The notes beneath the pieces were generated by a model. The model worked only from the letters and a program-made list of their open reading frames with translations. It made no database searches and was not told the origin of the DNA. Below, piece by piece: positions 1 through 7,697 of a DNA stretch of 47,766 bases. The position numbers and the translations under genes were made by a program. The stretch comes from Thiobacillus sp. (GTDB taxonomy: Bacteria > Pseudomonadota > Gammaproteobacteria > Burkholderiales > Thiobacillaceae): positions 1-47,766 of the forward strand of contig JADFDN010000006.1 of the NCBI GenBank assembly GCA_018262815.1. The letters are read 5' to 3'. Within the stretch, counting starts at the first letter, position 1. Every line of letters starts with the position of its first letter.

Positions 1-1
1 C

Positions 2-634
2 GGCCTGCTAGACGCCACCGACGGCGTGCTGCTGCTCGCCAACAAGGAGATCAAGGGCCCCGGCCCCGAGCGCGGCGTGGTGTTCCAGAACCATTCCCTG
101 CTGCCCTGGCTGACCGCGTTCGAGAACGTCTATCTCGCAGTGGAGAAAGTGTTCGGCGGCAGCGAATCGAAGGCGCAGCTGAAAGCGCGCACCAAGGCCG
201 CACTGGAACTGGTGGGACTGAGCCATGCGGCGGCCAAGCTGCCGGGCGAAATTTCCGGCGGCATGAAGCAGCGCGTCGGCATCGCCCGCGCGCTGGCGAT
301 GGAGCCCAAGGTGCTGCTGATGGACGAACCCTTCGGCGCATTGGATGCGCTGACCCGCGCCCACCTGCAGGACGAACTGATGAAGATCGTCGCGGCAACC
401 CGGAGCACGGTCATCATGGTCACCCACGACGTCGACGAGGCGGTGCTGCTGTCCGACCGCATCGTGATGATGACCAACGGCCCGTCCGCCACAATCGGCG
501 AAATCCTCACGGTGGACCTGGCGCGTCCGCGCGATCGCCTGCAGCTGGCGCACGATCCGAAGTATCACCAGTTGCGCAGCCAGGTGCTGGAATTCCTCTA
601 CAGCCGACAGATGCGGCCCAAGGAAGCGGCCTGA
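2..634 (+). CDS. nrtD: Nitrate ABC transporter ATP-binding protein, 3' part
   Basis: This is the C-terminal part of an ABC-type ATPase; the Walker A region lies before the window. Visible are the Q-loop (VVFQNHSLLPW), the signature EISGGMKQRVGIARALA, Walker B with its glutamate (VLLMDEPFGALDAL) and the H-loop (MVTHDVDEAV). The Q-loop wording and the spacing are typical of the NrtC/NrtD/CynD group that energises nitrate, nitrite or cyanate uptake at the inner membrane. The reading frame is open from base 2, so the true start is upstream. The nitrate-assimilation genes on the other strand (from about 9.8 kb) support nitrate as substrate. A cyanate or sulfonate ATPase is the alternative. No clear terminator follows the stop. 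Confidence 0.82.
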   Translation, partial: GLLDATDGVLLLANKEIKGPGPERGVVFQNHSLLPWLTAFENVYLAVEKVFGGSESKAQLKARTKAALELVGLSHAAAKLPGEISGGMKQRVGIARALAMEPKVLLMDEPFGALDALTRAHLQDELMKIVAATRSTVIMVTHDVDEAVLLSDRIVMMTNGPSATIGEILTVDLARPRDRLQLAHDPKYHQLRSQVLEFLYSRQMRPKEAA

Positions 635-698
635 GTCGAGACGGACGCGTGATGGATTGATTTGCCTGGCGCTCGGCGCAGCCAAGGCGGCCAGACAC

Positions 699-1991
699 TC
701 ACGACTTTTCGTCCTGCCCCATCCCCGCCGCCCGCGCCAGCAATAAAGCCCGCTCCCGTGCGTTCTGCGCCAGCTGGGCGGCGCGCGCGAATTCGGCGCG
801 CGCCTCGTCGACCCGATCGAGTTTGGCCAGCAAATCGCCGCGTACCGCCGGCAGCAGGTGATAGTCCTTGAGCGCAGGCTCGGCGGCGAGCGCCTCGACC
901 AGCTCCAGTCCCGCCGCCGGACCGAAGGCCATGCCGACGGCGACGGCACGGTTGAGCGCCACCACCGGCGAAGGCGCGACCTGCGCCAGCACATCGTAGA
1001 GCGCGGCGATGCGCGCCCAGTCGGTGTCGGCGGCAACCGACGCGCGGGCGTGGCAGGCCGCAATGGCCGCCTGCAGGGTGTAGGCGCCGAGCGGGCCCGG
1101 CAAGGCCTGCGCGCGTTCCAGCGCCGACAGCCCGCGACGGATCAGCAGACGATCCCAGCGGGCGCGGTCCTGCTCCATCAGCAACACCGGCTGGCCCGAT
1201 GCATCGACGCGCGCGGCGAGGCGCGACGCCTGGATTTCCATCAAGGCCAGCAGACCCTGCACCTCGGCCTCGTCGGGCAGGCGGCTGGCGAGCACCCGCC
1301 CCAGCCGCTGCGCCTCCTCGCACAGGCTGGGACGCATCCAGTCGTCACCGGCGGTGGCGGCGTAGCCTTCGTTGAAGATCAGGTACAGCACTTCGAGCAC
1401 CGACGGCAGGCGCGCGTGCAATTCCGCGCCGCGCGGCGTCTCGAAGGGCACGCGCGCTTCGGCCAGGCTGCGCTTGGCGCGCACGATGCGCTGCGCAATC
1501 GTTGCAGCGGGTTTCAGGTAGGCGCGTGCGATTTCCTCCACCGACAGGCCGCCGACGACCTTCAGCGTCAGCGCCGCACGGGCCTCGGGCGAGAGCAGCG
1601 GATGGCAGGCGGTGAAGACCAGCGCGAGCAGATCGTCGCCGATATCGTCGTCGAGCGCGGCGTCGACGGCTTCGGCGAAGTCGGCTTCGCGGATCGCATG
1701 CTGGGTGTCGAGTTCGACGGCGAGCTCGGCATGCTTGGGCGCCGCCTGCGTGCGGTGGCGCAGCACGTCGAGCGCGCGCCGCTTGGCCGACGTGGTCAGC
1801 CAGGCGGCGGGATTGTCCGGCATGCCCTCGGCCGGCCAGTGTTCCAGCGCCGCGACCAGCGCATCCTGCGCGCACTCCTCGGCCAGGCCCAGATCGCGCG
1901 TGAGCCGCGCGACGCTGGCCACCACGCGCGCCGACTCGATATGCCAGATCGCCGCCAGCGTGTCGGCGATTCCGCCGGCCGCTGCCGTCAT
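699..1991 (-). CDS. ECF RNA polymerase sigma factor, ECF42 type with C-terminal TPR-like extension
   Basis: The 430-residue protein has sigma region 2 near residues 15-80 (AEECAQDALVAALEHWP, then DNPAAWLTTSAKRRALDVL) and region 4 near 130-190 (LSVEEIARAYLKPAATIAQR). About 240 residues of helical TPR-like extension follow (DUF6596 region), including LPSVLEVLYLIFNEGY and SPVVALNRAVAVGMAFGP. This long tail and the linked DGPF proteins are the hallmarks of ECF group 42, which has no dedicated anti-sigma factor; the tail is thought to be needed for activity. I chose the ATG at 1991 because it overlaps the stop of the gene before it (ATGA) and starts just before the conserved region. It is the last gene of the polycistron and probably directs transcription of its own cluster. 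Confidence 0.9.
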   Translation of the reverse strand: MTAAAGGIADTLAAIWHIESARVVASVARLTRDLGLAEECAQDALVAALEHWPAEGMPDNPAAWLTTSAKRRALDVLRHRTQAAPKHAELAVELDTQHAIREADFAEAVDAALDDDIGDDLLALVFTACHPLLSPEARAALTLKVVGGLSVEEIARAYLKPAATIAQRIVRAKRSLAEARVPFETPRGAELHARLPSVLEVLYLIFNEGYAATAGDDWMRPSLCEEAQRLGRVLASRLPDEAEVQGLLALMEIQASRLAARVDASGQPVLLMEQDRARWDRLLIRRGLSALERAQALPGPLGAYTLQAAIAACHARASVAADTDWARIAALYDVLAQVAPSPVVALNRAVAVGMAFGPAAGLELVEALAAEPALKDYHLLPAVRGDLLAKLDRVDEARAEFARAAQLAQNARERALLLARAAGMGQDEKS

Positions 1992-2359
1992 CGCACCAGA
2001 CTGACCATGGGCTTGAAGCCGCCCCAGAACATGCGCTTGCCGTCGAAGGGCCAGTCCTTGGGGTCGGCGTTCACCATCGAATCCATGCGCGGATCGGCCA
2101 TCACCTTCGCGTTCACCCGGTCGCGGTCCTTGCGCGACCTGAAGACGATCCACGAAAACACCACGGTCTCGCCGTCCTTCAGCTTCACCGCCTGGGGAAA
2201 CGAGGTGTGCTTGCCGGGCTTGACGTCGTCGGCGGCACATTCGTGGAATTCGAGCGCGCCGTGTTCGATCCAGATCTTGCCCCCCTTGCGGGCGAGGCGA
2301 CGATACGCGGCGAGTTGCGCCAGCGGCACGGGCACCACGTAGCCATCGACATAGGCCAT
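1988..2359 (-). CDS. DUF1428 family protein
   Basis: The 123-residue protein begins MAYVDGYVVPVPLAQLAAY and has the DUF1428 (YbaA-like) pattern, including VVFSWIVFRSRKDRDRVN and the C-terminal GKRMFWGGFKPMV. This is a small dimeric alpha/beta fold related to the ABM/DGPF ferredoxin-like families; its biochemical role is unknown. AAGGAG stands 7 nt before the ATG. The stop codon overlaps the sigma-factor start by four bases, so the two are translationally coupled. Finding it with DGPF and glyoxalase-fold genes beside an ECF42 sigma factor is a recurrent association. Confidence 0.85.
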   Translation of the reverse strand: MAYVDGYVVPVPLAQLAAYRRLARKGGKIWIEHGALEFHECAADDVKPGKHTSFPQAVKLKDGETVVFSWIVFRSRKDRDRVNAKVMADPRMDSMVNADPKDWPFDGKRMFWGGFKPMVSLVR

Positions 2360-2360
2360 G

Positions 2361-2765
2361 TCATTCTCCTTGCTGAGGATTCATCTGGAACACCTCCCAG
2401 ACGTGTCCGTCCGGGTCCTGAAAACCGTGCTGATACATGAAGCCGTGATCCTGCGGCGCGCTGTAGGTGTTGCCGCCGGCAGCGACCGCTTCGCGCACCA
2501 TCGCGTCCACCGCTTCCCGGCTGTCGAGCGGCAGGGCCAGCAGTACCTCGGTGGCGGCGCGCGCATCGGCGGGGGGATGCGGCGCAAAGCCGGCAAAGCG
2601 TTCGCGCGTCAGCAGCATCGCGAAGATGTTCTCACCGACGATCATGCAGGTGGCGGTGTCGTCGGTGAACTGCGGATTGAAGGTGAAGCCCAGCCGCGTG
2701 AAGAAAGCGATCGATGCCTTCAGGTCCGCCACCGGCAGGTTGACGAAGATTTGCTTGACCATCAT
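2361..2765 (-). CDS. VOC (glyoxalase-fold) family protein
   Basis: The 134-residue protein is a single vicinal-oxygen-chelate unit: it opens VKQIFVNLPVADLKASIAFF and ends in the family's strand DPDGHVWEVFQMNP. It resembles the PhnB/glyoxalase-like proteins annotated as lactoylglutathione lyase relatives; the substrate cannot be read from the sequence. AAAGGAGA precedes the first of two consecutive ATG codons, which I took as start. It ends one base before the DUF1428 start codon, so the genes are cotranscribed. It is one of three VOC-type genes in this polycistron, each near a DGPF gene. Confidence 0.85.
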   Translation of the reverse strand: MMVKQIFVNLPVADLKASIAFFTRLGFTFNPQFTDDTATCMIVGENIFAMLLTRERFAGFAPHPPADARAATEVLLALPLDSREAVDAMVREAVAAGGNTYSAPQDHGFMYQHGFQDPDGHVWEVFQMNPQQGE

Positions 2766-2872
2766 GTTCAGTCTCCTTTCTCGGCCTGCGGCTTGAGTGC
2801 GGCGAGGCCCGTTTTGAAATTCAGATTTTTAATCCCATCCATGTTCACGTCGGGATCAAGACTCAAGGGGCG

Positions 2873-3247
2873 TCAGTTACCCAATCCCAGCGCACGCGTC
2901 GGCGCATCGTCCGCGATCGGCCGCACTTCCACGCAGCCGCGCTGCGCGCCGGGAATGCGGGCGGCGATTTCAAGCGCCGTGTCCATGTCCGGCGCTTCGA
3001 TCAGGTAGTAGCCGCCGAGCATTTCCCGCGTTTCGGCGAAGGGCCCGTCGGTGACGTGCGCCTGCCCATCGCGCACGCGCACGGTTTTCGCCGTGCCCGG
3101 CGGGGTCAGGCGGTTGCCGGAAATGAAATGGCCCTCGCGCTTGATCGCCTCGGTGAACGCGGCGTACTCGGCGAAATGCCCCGCCGCGTCGGCGGGTTCG
3201 AGGTGTTCCATCATCTGTTCGGCGCTAATCAGGCAAATGAATTTCAT
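2873..3247 (-). CDS. YCII-domain (DGPF) protein 1
   Basis: The 124-residue protein begins MKFICLISAEQMMEHL and carries the name-giving DGPF motif in HVTDGPFAETREMLGGYYLI. YCII proteins have a ferredoxin-like fold with a conserved His/Asp pair; no reaction is firmly assigned to the DGPF subgroup. GAGGAGA lies just before the ATG. About 110 bases further upstream is a TGTCGA-N17-CGTC element, so this gene may head a second transcript within the cluster. It shares only the core motif with the two other DGPF proteins here, so they are old paralogues and not recent duplicates. Confidence 0.88.
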   Translation of the reverse strand: MKFICLISAEQMMEHLEPADAAGHFAEYAAFTEAIKREGHFISGNRLTPPGTAKTVRVRDGQAHVTDGPFAETREMLGGYYLIEAPDMDTALEIAARIPGAQRGCVEVRPIADDAPTRALGLGN

Positions 3248-3354
3248 GGTTCTCTCCTCAAGCTATTGCCGTGCGTTCGAGCACGGCGATGTCGATTGTT
3301 TTCATCCGCACGGATGTCTCCTGCGCTGCCCGAACGCTGCGGACCCATCTCAAC

Positions 3355-3381
3355 GACGCACGGAAACAGGCGAATTCGACA
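3355..3381 (-). promoter_or_regulatory. Putative ECF42-dependent promoter before DGPF gene 1
   Basis: On the minus strand TGTCGA (3381-3376) is followed after exactly 17 bases by CGTC (3358-3355). Reported ECF42 promoters have TGTCGA at -35 and CGA/TC at -10. The same pair with the same spacing stands before the first gene of the polycistron (7309-7335). Transcription would begin near 3348, about 100 bases before the DGPF start codon. Confidence 0.6.
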
Positions 3382-3422
3382 ATGAGAGATGAATTTTCCG
3401 TGGGTTGCATCGTTCTCGCGCT

Positions 3423-3746
3423 TCAGCCGCCCGCGATGGCACCGACGATGATCAGCGGCTCGCGGCCGGCGGCGACGGCGTCGGGCAACGGCGCATCGGG
3501 CGCGGTGTTCGACAGATCGTCCTGGCAGGCATAGAAACGCACCAGCGGGCGTCGCCGGCCGGTGGCGCGGTCGCGCACGGCGCCGGCAAGCATGGGGTAA
3601 GCCGCTTCGAGCGCATCGAGCACCGCGCCGAGCGTGACCGGGCCGGCGAGCTCGAGCTCGACCTCGGTGGTGCTGCACCGCGCCAAGGTATAGAGGTGAT
3701 ACGGCAGCACGACGCGGACGGTGTGCCTGTCGGGAGCGGCGGTCAT
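3423..3746 (-). CDS. MoaD/ThiS-like ubiquitin-fold protein with C-terminal Gly-Gly
   Basis: The 107-residue protein has the beta-grasp pattern of the MoaD/ThiS family: [20 protein letters not shown] early on and a C terminus ending IIVGAIAGG. The terminal diglycine is the residue pair that is adenylated and thiocarboxylated in MoaD and ThiS. Its start lies one base after the stop of the BNR-repeat gene, so the two form a pair. No E1-like (MoeB/ThiF) partner or molybdopterin gene is adjacent, so it is unlikely to serve ordinary molybdopterin synthesis here. The ATG at 3746 was preferred over an upstream start that would overlap the neighbouring gene. Confidence 0.75.
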   Translation of the reverse strand: MTAAPDRHTVRVVLPYHLYTLARCSTTEVELELAGPVTLGAVLDALEAAYPMLAGAVRDRATGRRRPLVRFYACQDDLSNTAPDAPLPDAVAAGREPLIIVGAIAGG

Positions 3747-3747
3747 G

Positions 3748-4860
3748 TCAGGGCAGCGTCTGCACGCTGACCGAGAGCACGGCCGGCAGGTCGCGCACGA
3801 TCGCCTGCCAGTGGTCGCCCGCATCGGGCGAAACGTAGACCTGGCCGCCGGTGGTGCCGAAGTACACGCCGCAGGGATCGAGTGCGTCGACCGCCATCGC
3901 GTCGCGCAGCACGTTCACATAGCAGTGTTCCTGCGGCAGGCCGTCGGTCAACGCGTCCCAGGCGTTGCCGCCCGCCGTACTGCGGTAGACGCGCAGCTTG
4001 CCCTCGGGCGGGTAATGCTCCGAATCGCTCTTGATCGGCACCACGTAGACGGTATCCGGATCGTGCGCATGCACCGCCATCGCGAAGCCGAAATCGCTGG
4101 GCAGATTGCCGCTGACCTCGAACCACGAATCGCCGGCATCGTCGCTGCGCATCACGTCCCAGTGCTTCTGCATGAAGAGCGTCTGCGGCCGTGCCGGATG
4201 CATCGCGATGCGGTGCACGCAGTGGCCCACTTCGGCTTCCGGATCGGGGATGTATTGCGAATGCAGGCCGCGGTTGACCGGCTTCCACGTAACGCCGCCG
4301 TCGTCGCTGCGGAACGCGCCGGCCGCCGAGATGGCGACATACATCCGCGCCGGGTTCGCGGGATCGAGCAGGATGGTGTGCAGGCACATGCCGCCGGCGC
4401 CCGGCATCCATTTCGCGCCCTGCTGCTCGCGCAGGCCGGGCAGTTCCTGCCAGGTCTGTCCGCCGTCGGTCGAGCGGAACAGCGCAGCGTCCTCGACCCC
4501 GGCGTAGACCGTGTCGGGGTCGGTCGGCGAGGGTTCCAGATGCCACACCCGCTTGAACGCCCACGGTTTCGGCGTGCCGTCGTAATACAGGTGCGTGCCC
4601 GGGTCGCCGGCGTAGCTGAACTCGTTGCCGACCGGGTTCCAGGTCGCGCCGCCGTCGTCGGAGCGCTGGATCACCTGGCCGAACCAGCTGCTGGACTGCG
4701 AGGCATAGAGCCGGTCGGGGTTGGCCGGCGAGCCGGCGATATGAAAGATTTCCCAGCCGCCGAAATGCGGCCCGCTCACCTGCCAGTCGCGGCGCGCCGC
4801 GTCGGACGTCAGGATGAACGCGCCCTTGCGCGTTCCCACCAGCACACGGATACGGCTCAT
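3748..4860 (-). CDS. BNR/WD40-YVTN-like repeat protein (sialidase-fold)
   Basis: The 370-residue protein contains repeated Asp-box motifs: [36 protein letters not shown] and [12 protein letters not shown]. Such repeats form a six- or seven-bladed beta-propeller as in sialidases and photosystem II assembly factor Ycf48. It begins [17 protein letters not shown] and has no signal peptide, so it is probably cytoplasmic and not a true sialidase; the catalytic arginine triad is not evident. AAGGAG precedes the ATG. It is closely linked to the MoaD-like gene, and the pair sits within the ECF42 polycistron, suggesting a joint but unknown function. Confidence 0.8.
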   Translation of the reverse strand: MSRIRVLVGTRKGAFILTSDAARRDWQVSGPHFGGWEIFHIAGSPANPDRLYASQSSSWFGQVIQRSDDGGATWNPVGNEFSYAGDPGTHLYYDGTPKPWAFKRVWHLEPSPTDPDTVYAGVEDAALFRSTDGGQTWQELPGLREQQGAKWMPGAGGMCLHTILLDPANPARMYVAISAAGAFRSDDGGVTWKPVNRGLHSQYIPDPEAEVGHCVHRIAMHPARPQTLFMQKHWDVMRSDDAGDSWFEVSGNLPSDFGFAMAVHAHDPDTVYVVPIKSDSEHYPPEGKLRVYRSTAGGNAWDALTDGLPQEHCYVNVLRDAMAVDALDPCGVYFGTTGGQVYVSPDAGDHWQAIVRDLPAVLSVSVQTLP

Positions 4861-4932
4861 GAATCGCTCCTTGCTGCGTCAGCGCGCCATCACGTGGCGC
4901 TTCAGCATGCTGACAATGTCAGTGTGTGAAAT

Positions 4933-5048
4933 CCCCTCTCCCCTTGGGGGAGAGGGCCAGGGAGAGGGGTGGTTTGAAATCAGGCAGTTACGATAATCTT
5001 GCAACGGCTCACCCTCTCCCCAGCCCTCCCCCCTCAAGGGGGAGGGGG
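4933..5048. repeat. Inverted pair of C/G-rich repeat units
   Basis: Two related units rich in CCCTCTCCCC and its complement face each other at 4933-4970 and 5011-5048. Each unit is itself partly palindromic (for example CTCTCCCCTTGGGGGAGAG). This resembles the short intergenic palindromic elements common in high-GC proteobacteria. The right unit runs into the 3' end of the SRPBCC gene and codes for its last residues (KPPPP). Confidence 0.65.
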
Positions 5049-5465
5049 TTTGTCAACAGTCTGGCACGCCACTAGATGGCGCGCGAAATTGTCGAGAATG
5101 GCCTGCCAGCCCGCACGCTGGTACTCGACCGGGTATGTGGTCTCGGCGTCGAAGCTGACGCGCACGCGCACGGCGTCGCCGACCGGGTCGAACTCCACCC
5201 GCGCGTTGCGATCGCCGAAGGCGTATTCGATCAGGCGCTCGGGCACGATGCGGGTGTAGGTGCCGGCGAAGTCGAAGCCTTCGCTGCCGTCCTTCGCTTC
5301 CATGCGCGAGGAGAAGGCGCCGCCTTCGCGCAGATCCACGCTGGCCGCGGTGGTGTGCCAGTCGTCCGATGCGGCGTTCCACTGCACGATGTCCGCGGGC
5401 GTCGTATAGGTGCGCCAGACGGCATCGATCGGTGCGGCGACGGTGGTTTCAACGGTCACTTTCAT
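5034..5465 (-). CDS. SRPBCC (AHSA1/START-like) family protein
   Basis: The 143-residue protein begins MKVTVETTVAAPIDAVWRTY and has the helix-grip fold pattern of AHSA1-type SRPBCC proteins, with VEFDPVGDAVRVRVSFD in the middle and a long C-terminal helix (GWQAILDNFARHL). These proteins bind hydrophobic ligands; none can be named here. I chose the ATG at 5465 with AAGGAGA just before it; a TTG one codon upstream is possible. The proline run at the C terminus is encoded by an intergenic repeat unit, so the end of the protein may have been changed by insertion of that element. It is a frequent member of ECF42/DGPF neighbourhoods. Confidence 0.86.
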   Translation of the reverse strand: MKVTVETTVAAPIDAVWRTYTTPADIVQWNAASDDWHTTAASVDLREGGAFSSRMEAKDGSEGFDFAGTYTRIVPERLIEYAFGDRNARVEFDPVGDAVRVRVSFDAETTYPVEYQRAGWQAILDNFARHLVACQTVDKPPPP

Positions 5466-5497
5466 CAAGTCTCCTTAAGAATGATGGCGCTTCGCCC

Positions 5498-5983
5498 TCA
5501 GCCGTGGCGCGCCGCCTCGATCGTCGCGATGTCGATCTTGCGCATCGTCATCATCGAATCGAACGCGCGTTTTGCGGCGGCAGGATCGGGGTCGGCGATC
5601 GCTTCCATCAGCACCCGCGGCGTGATCTGCCAGGACAATCCCCATTTGTCCTTGCACCAGCCGCACGCGCTCTCTTCGCCGCCATTGCCGACGATCGCGT
5701 TCCAGTAGCGGTCCGTTTCGGCCTGGTCATCGGTTGCGACCTGAAACGAAAACGCCTCGCTGTGCCTGAACTCCGGTCCTCCGTTGAGCCCGAGGCAGGG
5801 AATGCCCATCACGGTGAACGAGACCGTCAATACATCCCCCTGCTTCCCGGACGGGAAATCCCCCGGTGCGCGATAGACCGCGCCGACCGAAGAGTCCGGA
5901 AAGGTGACGGCGTAAAACCGTGCCGCGTCCTCGGCGGTTCCATCGAACCAGAGGCAAACCGTGTTCTTGGCGATATGGGTCAT
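5498..5983 (-). CDS. VOC protein, PhnB / 3-demethylubiquinone methyltransferase-like (PF06983)
   Basis: The 161-residue protein begins MTHIAKNTVCLWFDGTAEDA and has the PF06983 pattern, notably WCKDKWGLSWQITPRVLMEA. Despite the family name these are glyoxalase-fold proteins, not methyltransferases. The N-terminal FYAVTFPDSSVGAVYR segment is also typical. An upstream extension of the open frame was rejected because AAGGAG stands 7 nt before the ATG at 5983 and similarity starts there. It lies between a DGPF gene and the SRPBCC gene in the same polycistron. Confidence 0.85.
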   Translation of the reverse strand: MTHIAKNTVCLWFDGTAEDAARFYAVTFPDSSVGAVYRAPGDFPSGKQGDVLTVSFTVMGIPCLGLNGGPEFRHSEAFSFQVATDDQAETDRYWNAIVGNGGEESACGWCKDKWGLSWQITPRVLMEAIADPDPAAAKRAFDSMMTMRKIDIATIEAARHG

Positions 5984-5999
5984 GACATGCTCCTTCGCT

Positions 6000-6356
6000 T
6001 CACTGCACGTAGCATGGTGCGCACTCGCGCACCTCGACGGTGGCGAAGCGCGCAGCCGGGCAGGCCTGCGCAATCTTGACGGCCTCGTCGCGGCTGTCGC
6101 ACTCGATCAGGAAAAAGCCGCCGACCATTTCGCGCGCTTCGGCGAAGGGGCCGTCGACCAGGCTGGCCTGCTCGCCGCGCCGCTGGATGCGGACGCCATG
6201 ACTGTCGGGCCGCAGCGATTCGCTGGCGACGAGCTGTCCGCGCGCGGCGAGTCCCTGGCCGAATTCGACCATCTCGGCGTAGAGCGCGCGGCCCTCGTCC
6301 TCGCTGCGGGTGTCGCGCTGGCCGCGCGGTTCGACGATCAACAACATGAATTTCAT
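6000..6356 (-). CDS. YCII-domain (DGPF) protein 2
   Basis: The 118-residue protein begins MKFMLLIVEPRGQRDTRSED and has DGPF in SLVDGPFAEAREMVGGFFLI. The ferredoxin-like YCII fold is expected, with unknown reaction. GAGGAGG stands 6 nt before the ATG; the longer open frame upstream is the shadow of the neighbouring VOC gene. The C terminus holds two cysteines (VRECAPCYVQ) that are not part of the family core. Confidence 0.87.
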   Translation of the reverse strand: MKFMLLIVEPRGQRDTRSEDEGRALYAEMVEFGQGLAARGQLVASESLRPDSHGVRIQRRGEQASLVDGPFAEAREMVGGFFLIECDSRDEAVKIAQACPAARFATVEVRECAPCYVQ

Positions 6357-6406
6357 TACAGCCTCCTCGTTGGGGTTTGGCAGGGCTTTCCACCACATGG
6401 CCTGGC

Positions 6407-6787
6407 TTATTGCATCGAATGCAGGCCGACGAGATTGCCCTCGGTGTCGTGGACGAGCGCGATGTGGCCGTATTCGCCGATGGGCATTTTCGCCTTGAAG
6501 AGCGTCCCGCCGGCTTCGGCGGCGCGCTGCGCCTCGACCGCACAATCTGCGCAGGCAAAATACACCAGCGTGCCGCCACCGATCGGACGCACGCCGTCCA
6601 TCCTCACCAGCGCGCCGCCCGCCCCCACGCGGTCCATTTCCATGGGAAACGCCCACATTTCCAGCTCCCCCAGATTGTCCGGATGCTTCAGGTTTTCCAG
6701 CGTGACGCCCAGCATGCGTTCGTAAAAGGTGCGCGCACGCGGCATGTCTTCCACATAAATTTCAAACCAGATGACGGGGTTGTTCAT
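6407..6787 (-). CDS. VOC (glyoxalase/bleomycin resistance-like) family protein
   Basis: The 126-residue protein begins MNNPVIWFEIYVEDMPRART and closes with the family strand IALVHDTEGNLVGLHSM. It has the single-domain arrangement that dimerises to form the metal site; the usual final Glu ligand is not obvious, so metal catalysis is uncertain. AAAGGAGA stands before the ATG. It lies 26 bases after the DGPF gene 3 stop, consistent with one transcript. Confidence 0.85.
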   Translation of the reverse strand: MNNPVIWFEIYVEDMPRARTFYERMLGVTLENLKHPDNLGELEMWAFPMEMDRVGAGGALVRMDGVRPIGGGTLVYFACADCAVEAQRAAEAGGTLFKAKMPIGEYGHIALVHDTEGNLVGLHSMQ

Positions 6788-6813
6788 GGTGTCTCTCCTT
6801 TCGTGATCCTGGT

Positions 6814-7245
6814 TCAGGCGGCATTCCCGCCGCTCAGCGTCGTCTGCTTCAGTCGCTCGACCTCCGGCGACGACCCGAAATCATCCAGCTCGTACAGCGG
6901 CCGCACCTCGATTTCCGCCGGCTTGCCGCGCCCGGCCGGGTTGGGAAAGCGCCGCGCCCACTCCATCGCCTCCGCGCGCGACTGCACCTGGATCAGGGTG
7001 TAGCCGGCGACCAGCTCCTTCGTTTCGGCGAACGGGCCGTCGATCACGCTGCGCGTGTCGCCGTCGTAGCGAATGCGCCAGCCCTGCGAGCTGGGCCTGA
7101 GGCCCGCGCCGTCGAGCAGCACGCCGGCTTTCATCAACTGCTCATGGTAGTCGGCCATTTCGGCCAGCAACGCCGGATCGGCGTTCACCGGAGTGGTTTC
7201 GGCCTCGGTTTCCGCGCTGGCCTTGACGATGATCATGTAACGCAT
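6814..7245 (-). CDS. YCII-domain (DGPF) protein 3, first gene of the polycistron
   Basis: The 143-residue protein begins MRYMIIVKASAETEAETTPV and has DGPF in RSVIDGPFAETKELVAGYTL. This is the longest of the three DGPF proteins, with a C-terminal tail containing LYELDDFGSSPEVERLKQ, typical of the YciI-like subgroup most often found beside ECF42 factors. GAGGCGC lies just before the ATG. A good match to an ECF42 promoter lies 64-90 bases upstream, which makes this the likely first gene of the eleven-gene unit. Confidence 0.88.
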   Translation of the reverse strand: MRYMIIVKASAETEAETTPVNADPALLAEMADYHEQLMKAGVLLDGAGLRPSSQGWRIRYDGDTRSVIDGPFAETKELVAGYTLIQVQSRAEAMEWARRFPNPAGRGKPAEIEVRPLYELDDFGSSPEVERLKQTTLSGGNAA

Positions 7246-7308
7246 GCGCGCCTCCTGTATCTATATAAACGATGCAACCGCCGTGGGATTCCGGGGTGCT
7301 GTCTCCAC

Positions 7309-7335
7309 GACGAGCCAGCCCCGCCGGAATCGACA
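7309..7335 (-). promoter_or_regulatory. Putative ECF42-dependent promoter of the polycistron
   Basis: On the minus strand TGTCGA (7335-7330) is followed after 17 bases by CGTC (7312-7309). This agrees with the reported ECF42 -35 and -10 motifs and is identical in layout to the element at 3355-3381. Transcription would begin near 7302 and give a 5' leader of about 57 bases. Confidence 0.62.
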
Positions 7336-7697
7336 TGCCTGCTGAAAATAAATACGGGGGCCAATAATCGGGCGTGAGGCCAGCCCTGTTTCCCGATTCT
7401 TGCGGGCGGAACCATGCTTAAAGTGGGGTTTATGACCGCGTTCGACCCGAAGCGGTCGGTGGGATTGGCCACCAACGTAGGTCCTTTTATCGACCGGAGC
7501 GGCCCGTCTTGTCACCCTCGCATCACGTGAGCTTCTTAGCCAAGAACAGTCAGTGAAGCTAGCCCAGACGATAGAACCTTGATCAAGCAGGCGAGGGACG
7601 TTGGTCGACCCCATGAGGTTAGCTCCGCGCAGTTGAGGGAAAAAATCAGGAGCATAATCCGGTAACGTCCAGACCCATGGGCCTCTCTATTAACTGT
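7336..7697. other. Non-coding junction between the ECF42 cluster and the cassette region
   Basis: I see no convincing gene here. Short open frames on the minus strand are low in codon quality. The stretch ends in AACTGTTAGGC (7693-7703), whose GTTAGGC is a perfect integron core site (GTTRRRY). I could not find the complementary left half of an attC site within 130 bases upstream, so this end may be an attI-like or secondary insertion site. Confidence 0.4.
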
